Assembly: GCA_946406355.1 (NCBI GenBank)
Contig: CAMJKI010000005.1
Location: forward strand, 1 to 64,000
Length of the DNA: 64,000 nt
Direction of reading: 5' to 3'
From: an uncultured Bacteroidales bacterium
GTDB lineage: Bacteria > Bacteroidota > Bacteroidia > Bacteroidales > UBA932
The position numbers were made by a program, and so were the translations under genes. The notes under the pieces are model-generated. The model ran no database searches, had not been told where the DNA came from, and saw only the letters and a list, made by a program, of their open reading frames with translations. Below, piece after piece: positions 38,780 through 48,767 of the stretch; within the stretch, counting starts at the first letter, position 1, and each line of letters begins with the position of its first letter.

Positions 38780-41140
38780 TCAGAAGACGGCTATCCTTGT
38801 GATGATGGCACTCTCGCCCTGACAGAGGAGAGCACCGCCCCAACCCTGGATGTCGTTGAAGTGGGCCAGGAGGTCATCGGTAAGCACGAATTCAATGCAG
38901 GAAGTGGAAGAGCAGTTGTCCGGATTGACGGTATTGCCACCGAACTCGTCGATGGAAATGCCATCCCAGTGACCGCCCCAGATCTGGATCTGCCACCAGT
39001 CGGCGGTAGGAGTGAAGTAGATGCGCATCAGGTCACCTGCCTTCACGCCCATCTCGGCCAGTATTCCTTCTGTACCGAAAGAAGGCTGGTTGCTCCAGGA
39101 GCCCAGATCCTCATAACCTTCCCAGACATCCCTTTCCTGAGGAATCTCATGGATCATGGTGACCATGGTCACGGCTGCAGCCTCACCCTGGGTGAGGATG
39201 GCACCGCCCCAACCACCGACAGTATTCAGAATAGCGATATTATCTGCCGTGACGCTGAATTCGAAGAAGCCGGTATAGGTGGGCATGGTTTCAGGAGAAA
39301 TGGTGTTGGAGCCAGCGAGCTCAGGGAATGTCATTCCCTCCCAGTGGCCGCCGAATACCTGAATCTGATACCAGTCTGCATTAGGCGTGTAGTAGATACG
39401 GACTTTGTCGCCCACGGAAAGACCTGCCGCAAGGAAAGCACCGTCTGCGCCAAGATAGGGCTGGTTGCTCCAGGAGCCCAGGTCCTCGTAGCCTTCCCAG
39501 ATAACGGTGATGTTCTGCTCCAGCTGCACCTCGATGGTGCTGGGGCAGGTTTCCACGTCACCGGAGAAGAGTTCGAACTTCACCTCGTACACGCCAACCT
39601 TGTTGTACGGCATGGTGAACTGGATTTCGTTGTCCGTACGAACCAGGTAGCCCGTCACTTTCTTTTCGCCGATATAGATGTTCTCGATCATCATGAAGTT
39701 TTCGCCCTTCATGGTAACCACGGCGCCAATGTGTTCGGCTGCAGGCATCTCATTCACGATGATGAACGAGTCGTAGCTGAGGGTGATATTCTCCTCGGGA
39801 GCGACGGTTTCGCCGTTGGCGAGGGTAAGGACAATCTTACCGGAAACGGAAGTGTTGTAGGTCTGGAGGGTGAGCTTGTCATCGGCAAACTCTACGCCCA
39901 ATTCCTTACCGCCGAGGGTGGCCCCGGTGATAAGGTCCAGGTCGGTACCCGTAACCGTAATGGTCTCGCCGGCCTTGAGTTCCACGGGGCTGACCCCGGT
40001 TACCTCCGGATGTACCAGCGTATAGGCCACCGTAACGGCATCCCCGTTTTCCATGGAAAGGGTGATGTCACCCTCGGTTGCCTTGGCGGGAACGGTTACA
40101 AGGATTCCCTTGTCGCTGTCGTAGTAGAAGGAGGTTTCACCTGCGCCAGGGAAGGAGACGGAAGTAACCACGTTAAGGTCCTCACCGCTGATCGTGAGTT
40201 CGTTACCGGCCTTTACGGGCATGGGATCGGCCTTGAGACCGCCGGGCTGTACCATCTCGATGGCACCGGCCACGAATTCTTTCCCTGCATAGTCTACGGC
40301 GACGACGTCACCGGACTTGGCGGTGGAAGGAATGGCCACGGTGAGGGTCTTTCCGTCTTCGGAAACGATGAAATCCGTCACCTCCACACCGCCGGGGAAC
40401 ACAATCTTGCTGATCATGTCCATGTAGGCGCCCGAGATAACGACATTTTCACCGGGCTTGGCAAGCGCGACTGCCAGTTTGCTCACAGTAGGATCGCCGA
40501 TGGTGAGTTCCTCGTCAGAGTACACCTTGTTGGCCACGGTGTCCGGATCCAGGACCTCGTCGGAGTCACCGATGACAAGACGGCCAGAAATGGCATTTGA
40601 CGGAACGATGAGCCTGAGCTCATAGCGGGACTGGGCCACGAACTGGGTCACATAGGCTGCACCTTCAAAGATGACTTCCTTGACAAGGTTCATGTAATCA
40701 CCCTTGATAGTAAGCTCGTCACCAGGCATGGCCGATGCGGGGCTGAAGGAAGTGAAAACGATGGGTTCGGTGTAGGTAAGCTTGGCAACCGATTCAATCT
40801 TGGTGCCGTCTTTCCCCACAAGGGTAATCACGCCTTCCTCCGGACCGTCCACCGGGACAATGAATGTAAGCTTGCATTCACGACCGGAGCCGGAAACGTT
40901 GAAGCTGGTAATGGGATTCACCCCGGGAACCAGAATCTCGGAGACCTGATCCAGGTTGCTGCCGATAACGGTGATTTCCCCGCCACGGTAAACCGGATTG
41001 GGCGAGAACGCGCTGAGGGCAAGGCGGTCACTACTGTACTGGTCGGTACTGAGTTCCTCTCTCTGACAGCCGATAACAGCCATCAAAGCGGCCACGGCCA
41101 TAACGGAGAACTTGAATATTCTGTTCATAACGTTCTTCAT
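38780..41140 (-). CDS. Surface glycan-binding protein with IPT/TIG repeats and duplicated Trp-rich C-terminal modules
   Basis: A 786-residue lipoprotein (ALMAVIGC). Residues about 40-545 are successive Ig-like IPT/TIG domains (for example SAFSPNPVYRGGEITVIGSN, SFSPASAMPGDELTIKGDYM, GVSPVELKAGETITVTGTD). The C-terminus is a tandem duplication: 547-671 and 672-786 both begin WEGYEDLGSWSNQP and contain GD.(V/L)RIY(Y/F)TP.ADW(Y/W)QIQ, then GGHW(E/D)G and GWGGA. Their exposed-looking Trp/Tyr residues suggest two carbohydrate-binding modules. It lies next to SusC/D and another binding protein. No catalytic motif. A SusE/F or SGBP role is inferred. Confidence 0.82.
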   Translation of the reverse strand: MKNVMNRIFKFSVMAVAALMAVIGCQREELSTDQYSSDRLALSAFSPNPVYRGGEITVIGSNLDQVSEILVPGVNPITSFNVSGSGRECKLTFIVPVDGPEEGVITLVGKDGTKIESVAKLTYTEPIVFTSFSPASAMPGDELTIKGDYMNLVKEVIFEGAAYVTQFVAQSRYELRLIVPSNAISGRLVIGDSDEVLDPDTVANKVYSDEELTIGDPTVSKLAVALAKPGENVVISGAYMDMISKIVFPGGVEVTDFIVSEDGKTLTVAIPSTAKSGDVVAVDYAGKEFVAGAIEMVQPGGLKADPMPVKAGNELTISGEDLNVVTSVSFPGAGETSFYYDSDKGILVTVPAKATEGDITLSMENGDAVTVAYTLVHPEVTGVSPVELKAGETITVTGTDLDLITGATLGGKELGVEFADDKLTLQTYNTSVSGKIVLTLANGETVAPEENITLSYDSFIIVNEMPAAEHIGAVVTMKGENFMMIENIYIGEKKVTGYLVRTDNEIQFTMPYNKVGVYEVKFELFSGDVETCPSTIEVQLEQNITVIWEGYEDLGSWSNQPYLGADGAFLAAGLSVGDKVRIYYTPNADWYQIQVFGGHWEGMTFPELAGSNTISPETMPTYTGFFEFSVTADNIAILNTVGGWGGAILTQGEAAAVTMVTMIHEIPQERDVWEGYEDLGSWSNQPSFGTEGILAEMGVKAGDLMRIYFTPTADWWQIQIWGGHWDGISIDEFGGNTVNPDNCSSTSCIEFVLTDDLLAHFNDIQGWGGALLCQGESAIITRIAVF

Positions 41141-41147
41141 TTAAAGA

Positions 41148-42431
41148 TTACATAGGTACAACGCGGATGTGGTCAATGGCAACGATCGGCTCGCAGGCAG
41201 TACCCGTGAAGCCACTCCATATGAAGAGTGCAAAACCATCCAGCCAACTGCTGTCGAACTTGGTCGCGCAGACGGCACCGGTGGGAGTGAGAGTGAATTC
41301 GGAGAGCGGGACGCTCACGGTCACCCACTTGTCGCCGGTATCGTAGGAACCGGTGGCCTGCCAGGGCGTCCAGAGGGCGCGAGGCACGCTGTCTTCCGAG
41401 AAATAGGTATTGTTCATGTTGTCGTTGGACACCACGGAACTGCTGGAGAACATGAGCTGCATGGAAGCACCCGTCCAGGGGTTGGACGAAGGAATCAGGC
41501 ACTCGAACTTGAGGGTAAGGCCGCCAACGCCAAACTTCTGGAGGTATGCGTCGAAGGCGGGAAGGGTCCTGAGCGGAGGAATGGACGAGGCGGGATCCTC
41601 ACTGTTCCAGTAGTCGAAGGAATATTCATCCTCGGCCCAGTTGGAGGTGGGATCCTTGACGCCAAGCCACAGATACGAGCCGTCCAGCGCGGGGAACGGG
41701 TCGTCGCCGGGGTTGTGCAGGTGACCGGTTGCCGGGGCACGCCAGCCGTTACCGGTAGCAAAACCGCCGCGCAGTCCGTCAAAGTCGAAGAGCATGTTGC
41801 GCTGGTCCATGTACTGGAAGGAACTGTTGGTCGATCCGGAGGCCGTGGTCACGGAAACGGGACCGGGAGTGGCACCGGCGGGCACCTTGAAGGTAATGTG
41901 CTCGCTGTCCACAACGTTGAAGCCGGTCACCTCGGCGCCAGGCATGGAAACGGTCTGGACATCCATGAAGTATTTGCCTTCGAGGGTAACCTCCTCGCCT
42001 TCCTTGGCCCATTCATTGGACATGGAAAGAACCTTCGGAACAGGAGGAAGCACCTTGAAGTCGTAGTCCACGGAAACACCGTCCTTGTTCAGGAGATACA
42101 GCTTGTTGGTCACTTCCACAGCCTGATTGTTGGGGACGGCCACCACAAGCGTATTATCGGTGATGTAGCTCGTATTGAGCACAGCCTTCTGGTCGTTGAA
42201 ATAAACGTCGTGCACGCTGGTAAGGTTGGTACCCACGATGCAGAGGATCTCGTCCATGAAAGCCTGCTCAATGAAAACATCCTTGTCGGCATACCGGACA
42301 TAGCTGATGGTCGGCACACCGGTGGTAGCACGGAAACGGTCGGGATAGTCATACCGCTCACAGGAGAAGAGACCTCCGGCGAGGATGGCTGTTCCGGCAA
42401 TACCGATGATATATCTGATTACTGATTTCAT
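41148..42431 (-). CDS. Surface glycan-binding protein (SGBP-B-like)
   Basis: A 427-residue lipoprotein (AILAGGLFSC). Two IPT/TIG-like domains (ISYVRYADKDVFIEQAFMDE to KVLPPVPKVLSMSNEWAKEG and on to about 215) are followed by a beta-sandwich glycan-binding domain (MLFDFDGLRGGFATGNGW, SYLWLGVKDPTSNW, GLTLKFECLIPS, IVAIDHIRVVPM). This matches the SGBP-B architecture first described in xyloglucan loci but also found in mannan loci. It follows susD by 12 nt and precedes the larger binding protein by 7 nt. It should hold polysaccharide near the SusC/D transporter. Confidence 0.88.
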   Translation of the reverse strand: MKSVIRYIIGIAGTAILAGGLFSCERYDYPDRFRATTGVPTISYVRYADKDVFIEQAFMDEILCIVGTNLTSVHDVYFNDQKAVLNTSYITDNTLVVAVPNNQAVEVTNKLYLLNKDGVSVDYDFKVLPPVPKVLSMSNEWAKEGEEVTLEGKYFMDVQTVSMPGAEVTGFNVVDSEHITFKVPAGATPGPVSVTTASGSTNSSFQYMDQRNMLFDFDGLRGGFATGNGWRAPATGHLHNPGDDPFPALDGSYLWLGVKDPTSNWAEDEYSFDYWNSEDPASSIPPLRTLPAFDAYLQKFGVGGLTLKFECLIPSSNPWTGASMQLMFSSSSVVSNDNMNNTYFSEDSVPRALWTPWQATGSYDTGDKWVTVSVPLSEFTLTPTGAVCATKFDSSWLDGFALFIWSGFTGTACEPIVAIDHIRVVPM

Positions 42432-42443
42432 TGCTGGTTTGGA

Positions 42444-44216
42444 TTAAAAGTCATAGGAGTAGGTCTCGCGAATATCCACATGGATGGCGGGAGCAGTGGA
42501 AGCCATGTTGGGATTGGCAACCACATCTTCCGTCGGCATGGGAACAATGAACATGGAGGCTTTCACGTCCACAAGGTCGTTGTCACCGTTGTAGGTGATG
42601 GCGCTGGCATCCCAGGTGTTGGCACCGGGACCGGCATAATTGCCTTCACTGTCCAGGACAAAGTTCTTGTAGACACCGTCCAATCCACCCTCATAGTAGC
42701 CTCTGCGCTGAGACAGAAGGTCTGCGATGCAGGCGTCCACATCATAGTAGGAACGGCGGACATAGTCGTACCAGCGGTCGCCTTCCAGAGCAAGCTCCAG
42801 GCGGCGCTCCTTCCAGATGGTCTCGTAATCCACCGTGGTCACAGGGGCGGCGTTGGCACGCGTACGGATGGCATTGACATATTTGAGGGCCTTGCCGGTG
42901 TCTCCGGTCAGGAAGGCCGATTCGGCCGCGACAAGATAGATGTCGCCCAGACGGAGGATGTGGGTGGGCAACTGGTTGTACTGCTGGTGAGGCACCACGC
43001 CGGTTCCGTCAATATGGTCCTGATAGTCGCCATAGATGTGCTTTCCGTAGAAGGCACCGGTAGAGCAACCCCAGTTCTGGCTGGAGATGTTGGGATTGTC
43101 GGTGCCAAGTCCGTAGCTCTTGTCGTAGAAGAAACGGTACAGGTCAAAACCGCCCTTGTCCTTCCAGAAATAGTCGTACTGGTCGCCAAACATCATGATG
43201 GTGACCTTGCGGCGGTCGTCTTTGTCCTCGCGGGTCTGCGGGTTCTGGATGGCCGATACGCCAAAAGCATCCTGCAGGTCGATGGAGGGGCCTTTCCAGT
43301 CGCCCCAGTTGTTCTCTTCCGAGAAGCCCACCAGGCCTACGTCGTTCTGCATGTAGCTCTGGGTGCACCACATTTCCACCTTGGCCTGCCACAGCCAGGA
43401 GAACAGGCATTCACCCGTCTGCTGGAACACCTTGGGGTCAATGCGGAATACATCCGAATACTTGGGAGTAAGGGTACGGCCGGAATTGTTGATAACATCC
43501 TCGGCATAGCTGAGAGCCTTGGAGAGATCCTCCTGGGACAGGGAACCGGTAACACCGGCCTTGGTCAGGTAAACCTTTGCCAGCAGGGCTTCGGCTGCAT
43601 AGTGGTCGATTCTGTTGTACTCGCCGATATGGGCATTTTTGGGAAGCATCTCCATGGCTTTTTCCAGCGTGAGGATGATGTACTCGTAGACATCGGCCTT
43701 CTCCACCTTCTGGAGCTCGTTGTAGGTGCCTTCCGTGATGATGGCGGTGTTGTCGTGCACGATGGGGACATCGCCGAAGTTACGTACCAGGAAGAAGTAG
43801 GCCATGGCCTTCCAGGCAAGGCATTCGCCGATGCACTGGTTGATGACTTCCTGGGAAGCGCCGCTGGAGCCCAGCAGGTTGTTGATAACCGTGTTGCAAT
43901 GTGCGTTGATGGACCACAGGGAATAGGACATGTCCTTAAGTTCCTGATCGGTACCATTGACGGTGAGCGTGGTGTAAGGACTGTTGCTGGTCCAGACATT
44001 GCCGCTCATATATTCCGAGTCATATACATAGAAACGAGTCACATCACTCCAGGGACCGGAATACAGGTAGTTGACACCCATGATGCACTGTTCGTCGTTC
44101 TTATAAAAGCCGGCCACAACATAGCTGTCCTCGGAAGGACGGTTCAGGAAGTCACTGCAGGAAACTGCGCTGAGAGCCATTGTGACGGCAGCAAATATTC
44201 CAAATAATTTCTTCAT
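42444..44216 (-). CDS. SusD/RagB family outer-membrane glycan-binding lipoprotein
   Basis: A 590-residue SusD homologue with lipobox VTMALSAVSC and the expected helical TPR-like scaffold (KAMAYFFLVRNFGDVPIVHD, AEALLAKVYLTKAG, NAIRTRANA, WKERRLELALEGDRWYDYVR). It caps the SusC channel and binds oligosaccharides. The ATG at 44216 is preferred over the one at 44222 (adds only M-I) because GGGAGG lies at good Shine-Dalgarno spacing for 44216, which is notable since such sites are uncommon in this phylum. It is 9-15 nt downstream of susC. Confidence 0.94.
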   Translation of the reverse strand: MKKLFGIFAAVTMALSAVSCSDFLNRPSEDSYVVAGFYKNDEQCIMGVNYLYSGPWSDVTRFYVYDSEYMSGNVWTSNSPYTTLTVNGTDQELKDMSYSLWSINAHCNTVINNLLGSSGASQEVINQCIGECLAWKAMAYFFLVRNFGDVPIVHDNTAIITEGTYNELQKVEKADVYEYIILTLEKAMEMLPKNAHIGEYNRIDHYAAEALLAKVYLTKAGVTGSLSQEDLSKALSYAEDVINNSGRTLTPKYSDVFRIDPKVFQQTGECLFSWLWQAKVEMWCTQSYMQNDVGLVGFSEENNWGDWKGPSIDLQDAFGVSAIQNPQTREDKDDRRKVTIMMFGDQYDYFWKDKGGFDLYRFFYDKSYGLGTDNPNISSQNWGCSTGAFYGKHIYGDYQDHIDGTGVVPHQQYNQLPTHILRLGDIYLVAAESAFLTGDTGKALKYVNAIRTRANAAPVTTVDYETIWKERRLELALEGDRWYDYVRRSYYDVDACIADLLSQRRGYYEGGLDGVYKNFVLDSEGNYAGPGANTWDASAITYNGDNDLVDVKASMFIVPMPTEDVVANPNMASTAPAIHVDIRETYSYDF

Positions 44217-44231
44217 AATCATGTCCTCCCG

Positions 44232-47200
44232 TTAGAAAGTGATGTTCAAACCGAAAGAATAGGTGGTAGGGGAAGGATAACGTCCATTATCCACACCGAA
44301 GGTCATGCCCTGGGCATCCTGGGTGCTGGCACCCACTTCCGGATCGTAACCGGTATACCGGGTAAAGGTGTAGAGGTTCTGGATGTTCACATAGACGCGG
44401 ACGTTCTCCATCTTCATCCGGGAAAGCAGGCTCTTGGGAAGGGTGTATCCCAGAGTAATGTTCTTGATACGGAGATAGGAGCCGTCCTCGATGTAACGGT
44501 CGCTCATGCGGTCGTTGTCGTTCGGGTCGGCCGTAGTGATACGGGGCATCCGGGTGCCGGAGTTGGCCACTTTGACATTGGTGATATCATCGTACCAGTT
44601 GTCGGAATAGACACCGTCTGCAGGTACCAGCTGGGCGCGCTGGGTAACGATCTTCTGCTGGTTGGTCCAGTAGCTGGTCATGTGGGACAGACCATTGTGA
44701 CCCTGACCCATCAGGTTGTAGTTGAGAACCTTGTTACCGTAAGTACCGTTGAAGAAGATGCTCAGGTCCAGGTTCTTGTAGCGGAAGGTGTTGGTCCAGC
44801 CGTAGGTGAACAGCGGGAGCGGGGAACCCAGGTTGGTGCGGTCCAGTTCGTTGATCACGCCATCCGGAACACCGTCGGGGCCGCTGATATCGGCGAACTT
44901 GAGGTCGCCGGGCCATACGGTGGTGTTGCGGTTGAACACGCCGTCAACGGGATATTTCTCGGCCTTGGGGCTGTTGAGGATATCTTCGAAATCCTTGTAG
45001 ACACCCACGACCTTATAACCATAGAAACCATACAGGGGCTGGCCGATCTCCGTGACGCTCACGATATCGTTCCACTGTCCGTACCCGAAGAGCTGGGCAT
45101 TGGCGGAGCCGTCAAGGGCGACGAGCTTGTTCTGGTTGAAGGAAATCTGGAAGTTGCTGTCCCACTCGAAATCACGGGTCTGGACAGGATAGCCGCTGAT
45201 GGTAATCTCGAGGCCCCGGTTGTCGATGGTACCGAAGTTACCCTTGGGGGCTGCCAGGGCGGCGGAGGAGTTACCCTTGGTACCCATGTAGGACGGGAGG
45301 TCCAGCGACATGAGCATGTCGGAAGACCGCTTGTCATAGGCGTCGACGGTGAGGGACAGCCTGTTGTCGAAGAAAGCGAGATCCAAACCTACGTTGATCT
45401 GTTCCTGCTTCTCCCAGTGGATACCCGTGTTGGGGATGTTGGTAGGACGCTGGGCGTCTCCCAGGGCGGAATAGGAATCGTAGATGTTGGCTTCCCATGC
45501 ACCGCCGCCGATATTGGCGTTACCGGTCTGGCCCCAGCCCACACGGATCTTACCGGTGCTGATGACGGGCTTGATGCTCTCGAAGAACTTCTCGTTGGAG
45601 AACTTCCAGCTGGCCGCGAAGGAATGGAACCCGGCCCAGCGGTTATCCGGACCGAAGTTGGACGAACCGTCATAGCGGAAAGTATAGGTGACCAGGTAAC
45701 GGTCTCCGTAGTTGTAATTCCAGCGGGTGAAGAAGGAAGCCATGGCAGTGCTGCCGAATCCGTGACCCACGGTAGGGTCACCGGTTGCCTTGGAAAGGGT
45801 ACGGACGACATTGTCCGGGAGGTTGGAGTTGGAAGCGCTCAGATATTTCCAGCGGGACTCCCAGCACTCCTGACCCAGCATGCCGGTGATATTGTGGTTG
45901 CCGAAGGACTGGTTCCAGGTAAGGTAGTTCTTGAGCTGCCAGTACACGCTGGAGTTCTCCTGCACGGACATGGAGTTGGTCTTGTTTTCCTTGCCGCCCA
46001 GGATATAGGTGGGCTTGAAAGTGTTACTCTCCGAATGGCTGGCGTCAAAACCAATCTCCGAACGCCAGGTGATATGCTTGAAGGGCTGGATGTCTGCATA
46101 GACGTTACCGGTAAGCTTCTCACGCTTGAGGGTGTAGGAATTGATCATGGCAAGACCCACAGGGTTGGCGGAGGTGTAGCCTTCACGGACCACCGTGGCG
46201 TAGTTGCCGTCCAGGTCGTAGACCGGGATGTCGGGCAAAGTGCCGAGGGACTGGAAGATGAGACCTTCACCGCCGTCGGCCAGCTTGAGGTCGTCGTTGG
46301 TTACGGCGTAGGTGGCGTTGACGCCCAACTTGAGCCAGGATTTCACCTGGGAGTCGATATTGGTACGGACGCTGAAGCGGTCGAAGTTGGTTCCGATCAC
46401 CGTACCCTCCTGGTTCATGTAGGAACCGGACACATAGTACTGGATCCTGTCGTTACCGCCCTGGGCGCTCAGCTGATGCTGATGCTGGAAAGCGGTGCGG
46501 AACACTTCGTCCTGCCAGTTGGTACCTACGCCCAGCAGGGAAGGATCGGCATAATAGGAATTGGCGGAAGCCTCGCCGATCTTCACGAAATCGTTGTAGA
46601 ATTCGGCCCACTCGCGCAGGTTGAGCATGTCGATGCGGACATTCTGCTGGCTCACGGCAGCCATGCCTTCGTAAGAGATCTTGGATTCTCCGGACTTACC
46701 GTGCTTGGTGGTGATGAGCACTACACCGTTGGCACCCTGGGCACCGTAGATGGCGGTGGCAGAGGCGTCCTTGAGGATTTCCATGCTCACGATATCCGAA
46801 GGGTTGAGGGTGGCCAGCGGAGAGATTGTGGAAATCTTACCGTTGCCCAGGCCGCCGAGACCGTAGTCCCATGCGGAATTGCCGCCGCCCTGGACAATGA
46901 CGCCGTCAATGACGTACAGAGGTTCGGCGCCGGCATTCACGGTTGCCTGGCCGCGGACACGGATGGAAGAGGAGGAACCCGGAGCACCGGAGGTCTGCAC
47001 GGCGGTAACACCGGCGGCACGGCCCTGCAAGGACTGATCCAGATTGGTGATGATGGAGCCCTTGAGGTCTTCTTCCTTCATGGAAACGGAAGCGCCGGAG
47101 AGGTCACTCCTTTTCATGGTACCGTAACCCACGACGACAACTTCGTCCAGGAATTCGGCATCTTCTTTCAGGAGTACGTTGATGACAGTCTGGCTGCCCA

Positions 47201-47441
47201 CTGCAATCTCCTGCGTTGCATAGCCGATGGAAGAGAACACGAGCGTAGCGCCGGGCTTCACCGTGATCTCGTAGTTTCCATCCAGGTCTGTGATGACACC
47301 GTTGTTGGTGCCCTTCTCCATTACCGATACTCCAATGGCCGGTCCCATATTGTCGGACACGGTACCGCGAACCTTGGTCTGTGCGAACAAGGCCGTGGTG
47401 GTGAGGAGTGCCAGCATGAAGGTCACAAATTTTTGTTTCAT
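44232..47441 (-). CDS. SusC/RagA family TonB-dependent oligosaccharide receptor
   Basis: A 1069-residue outer-membrane transporter. Order: signal peptide (MKQKFVTFMLALLTTTALFA), carboxypeptidase-regulatory-like domain (KVRGTVSDNMGPAIGVSV to INVLLKED), TonB-box region DEVVVVGYGTMKRSDLSGA, plug with SIRVRGQATVNAGAEPLYV and ILKDASATAIYGAQGANG, then the 22-strand barrel ending TYSFGLNITF. It imports mannan-derived oligosaccharides with TonB energy. No N-terminal STN signalling domain, so control is through the AraC regulator rather than a sigma/anti-sigma pair. It follows the GH5_7 gene by 30 nt. Confidence 0.96.
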   Translation of the reverse strand: MKQKFVTFMLALLTTTALFAQTKVRGTVSDNMGPAIGVSVMEKGTNNGVITDLDGNYEITVKPGATLVFSSIGYATQEIAVGSQTVINVLLKEDAEFLDEVVVVGYGTMKRSDLSGASVSMKEEDLKGSIITNLDQSLQGRAAGVTAVQTSGAPGSSSSIRVRGQATVNAGAEPLYVIDGVIVQGGGNSAWDYGLGGLGNGKISTISPLATLNPSDIVSMEILKDASATAIYGAQGANGVVLITTKHGKSGESKISYEGMAAVSQQNVRIDMLNLREWAEFYNDFVKIGEASANSYYADPSLLGVGTNWQDEVFRTAFQHQHQLSAQGGNDRIQYYVSGSYMNQEGTVIGTNFDRFSVRTNIDSQVKSWLKLGVNATYAVTNDDLKLADGGEGLIFQSLGTLPDIPVYDLDGNYATVVREGYTSANPVGLAMINSYTLKREKLTGNVYADIQPFKHITWRSEIGFDASHSESNTFKPTYILGGKENKTNSMSVQENSSVYWQLKNYLTWNQSFGNHNITGMLGQECWESRWKYLSASNSNLPDNVVRTLSKATGDPTVGHGFGSTAMASFFTRWNYNYGDRYLVTYTFRYDGSSNFGPDNRWAGFHSFAASWKFSNEKFFESIKPVISTGKIRVGWGQTGNANIGGGAWEANIYDSYSALGDAQRPTNIPNTGIHWEKQEQINVGLDLAFFDNRLSLTVDAYDKRSSDMLMSLDLPSYMGTKGNSSAALAAPKGNFGTIDNRGLEITISGYPVQTRDFEWDSNFQISFNQNKLVALDGSANAQLFGYGQWNDIVSVTEIGQPLYGFYGYKVVGVYKDFEDILNSPKAEKYPVDGVFNRNTTVWPGDLKFADISGPDGVPDGVINELDRTNLGSPLPLFTYGWTNTFRYKNLDLSIFFNGTYGNKVLNYNLMGQGHNGLSHMTSYWTNQQKIVTQRAQLVPADGVYSDNWYDDITNVKVANSGTRMPRITTADPNDNDRMSDRYIEDGSYLRIKNITLGYTLPKSLLSRMKMENVRVYVNIQNLYTFTRYTGYDPEVGASTQDAQGMTFGVDNGRYPSPTTYSFGLNITF

Positions 47442-47471
47442 GCTACTAGATTTGTTGGTTAATTATTACTA

Positions 47472-48737
47472 TTAATGGTTTAGATTTGATATCGCTTCTT
47501 GAATAGCGTCTACCGTGTAGTCCGTAATGTAAACGCCGTTAAGTCCCTGGGCTTCCTGGGCGGGGTCGCCGGTATAAGGGTCGCCGGTTTCCCACTGCTG
47601 GTGGAGGGGTATGGCAAAGCCGCTCCAGCCCCAGAAGTTCACCCCCTGAAAGGCGTCGCCCACCTGGGAGAAGACATAGGCATAGTAGGTATCGCGGGCC
47701 GAAGTGCCGGCCTCCATTTCCGGAGAAAAGCCGTCGCGGGGGAAGCCGAATTCCTCGCACACGAGGGGAAGGCCCAGTTCCCGGGCCAGATCGGCATGGG
47801 CCGAAATGTACGCTTCCGTGTTTTGGATGGCGGCCGGAAGGTCTTCCTGCAGGCTGTCCTCCCCTGCCCAGCTCCAGTTATAGGGCCAGATGTGGATGGT
47901 CATGTAGTCCACCCCGGGAATGCTGTTCACCTGCCGCACCAGTTCCCAGTCGTTCTCACAGCCCATGAGACCCTCGTTGCCGGTAGATACCAGGTGATTG
48001 GGGTCCAGTTCCTTGATGAGGCGGGCCGATTCCGTGAGCCAGCCGATGAAGCCGGCACGGATTTCCGGATCGTCGGAGAAGCAGCGCGGCTCGTTGCCAA
48101 TTTGCCAGGAGAAGATGGCCGGATCCTCTTTGTAAGGCTTTCCGGTAATGCTGTTGGTTCGACCCACAATGGCGCGGATGTGATTAAAGAACAGTTCCTG
48201 CGACTCCTTGGAGGTCTGGAACTTGCGCATCTGCTGCATGAAGGGCCAGTAGCCGTCGATTAGTGGAATGAGCGTCTTTTCACCGGTAGCCCACTCCAGA
48301 TACTGGCCGTAGCCGCCGCTCCATTCCCAGGAGTTGTTCAGATACAGCACTGCCTGCATATCCCGCTTGCCCAGTTCCACCAGAAAACGGTCCAGCCCCA
48401 CCAGAAGTGTATCGTTATACACTCCCGGCGCAATTTGCAAGGTGGGCTCCACACGGGAGAAAACGCCATCCGGACCGTCTCCGCCCACCAGCACGCGGAG
48501 ATTCTCCATCCCCAGCGCCTTAAGCGTATCCAGTTCCAGACAAAGGCGGGTAAAGTCACCGCCCCGCCCCTCCGAAGCCAGGATGGGGCCGTACCAGAAA
48601 TTGGTGCCAATGTAGGTGTAAGGTTTCCCGTTACGGATAAACTGTCCGTCCTTTACCCGGACGAACTGCGTTTGGGCCGTACATCCAGCCGCCACTATTA
48701 GGATAAAAAAAAGGGCAAGTTTTAGTGTTTGCTTCAT
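47472..48737 (-). CDS. GH5 (subfamily 7-like) beta-1,4-mannanase lipoprotein
   Basis: A 421-residue lipoprotein (FFILIVAAGC, Cys19). The GH5 barrel has GTNFWYGPILAS, ENLRVLVGGDGPDG, acid/base Glu216 in WQIGNEPRCF, and the nucleophile Glu in the EEFGFPRDG segment (328-329), a set typical of GH5_7 endo-beta-mannanases. It is the first gene of the PUL, directly behind the operon promoter. The start at 48737 gives a clean signal peptide and lies 30 nt after the -7 box; codons further upstream read through the promoter. Likely a surface or periplasmic mannanase. Confidence 0.92.
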   Translation of the reverse strand: MKQTLKLALFFILIVAAGCTAQTQFVRVKDGQFIRNGKPYTYIGTNFWYGPILASEGRGGDFTRLCLELDTLKALGMENLRVLVGGDGPDGVFSRVEPTLQIAPGVYNDTLLVGLDRFLVELGKRDMQAVLYLNNSWEWSGGYGQYLEWATGEKTLIPLIDGYWPFMQQMRKFQTSKESQELFFNHIRAIVGRTNSITGKPYKEDPAIFSWQIGNEPRCFSDDPEIRAGFIGWLTESARLIKELDPNHLVSTGNEGLMGCENDWELVRQVNSIPGVDYMTIHIWPYNWSWAGEDSLQEDLPAAIQNTEAYISAHADLARELGLPLVCEEFGFPRDGFSPEMEAGTSARDTYYAYVFSQVGDAFQGVNFWGWSGFAIPLHQQWETGDPYTGDPAQEAQGLNGVYITDYTVDAIQEAISNLNH

Positions 48738-48767
48738 TATGTTGGCCGACATAGATAAATAACGTCG

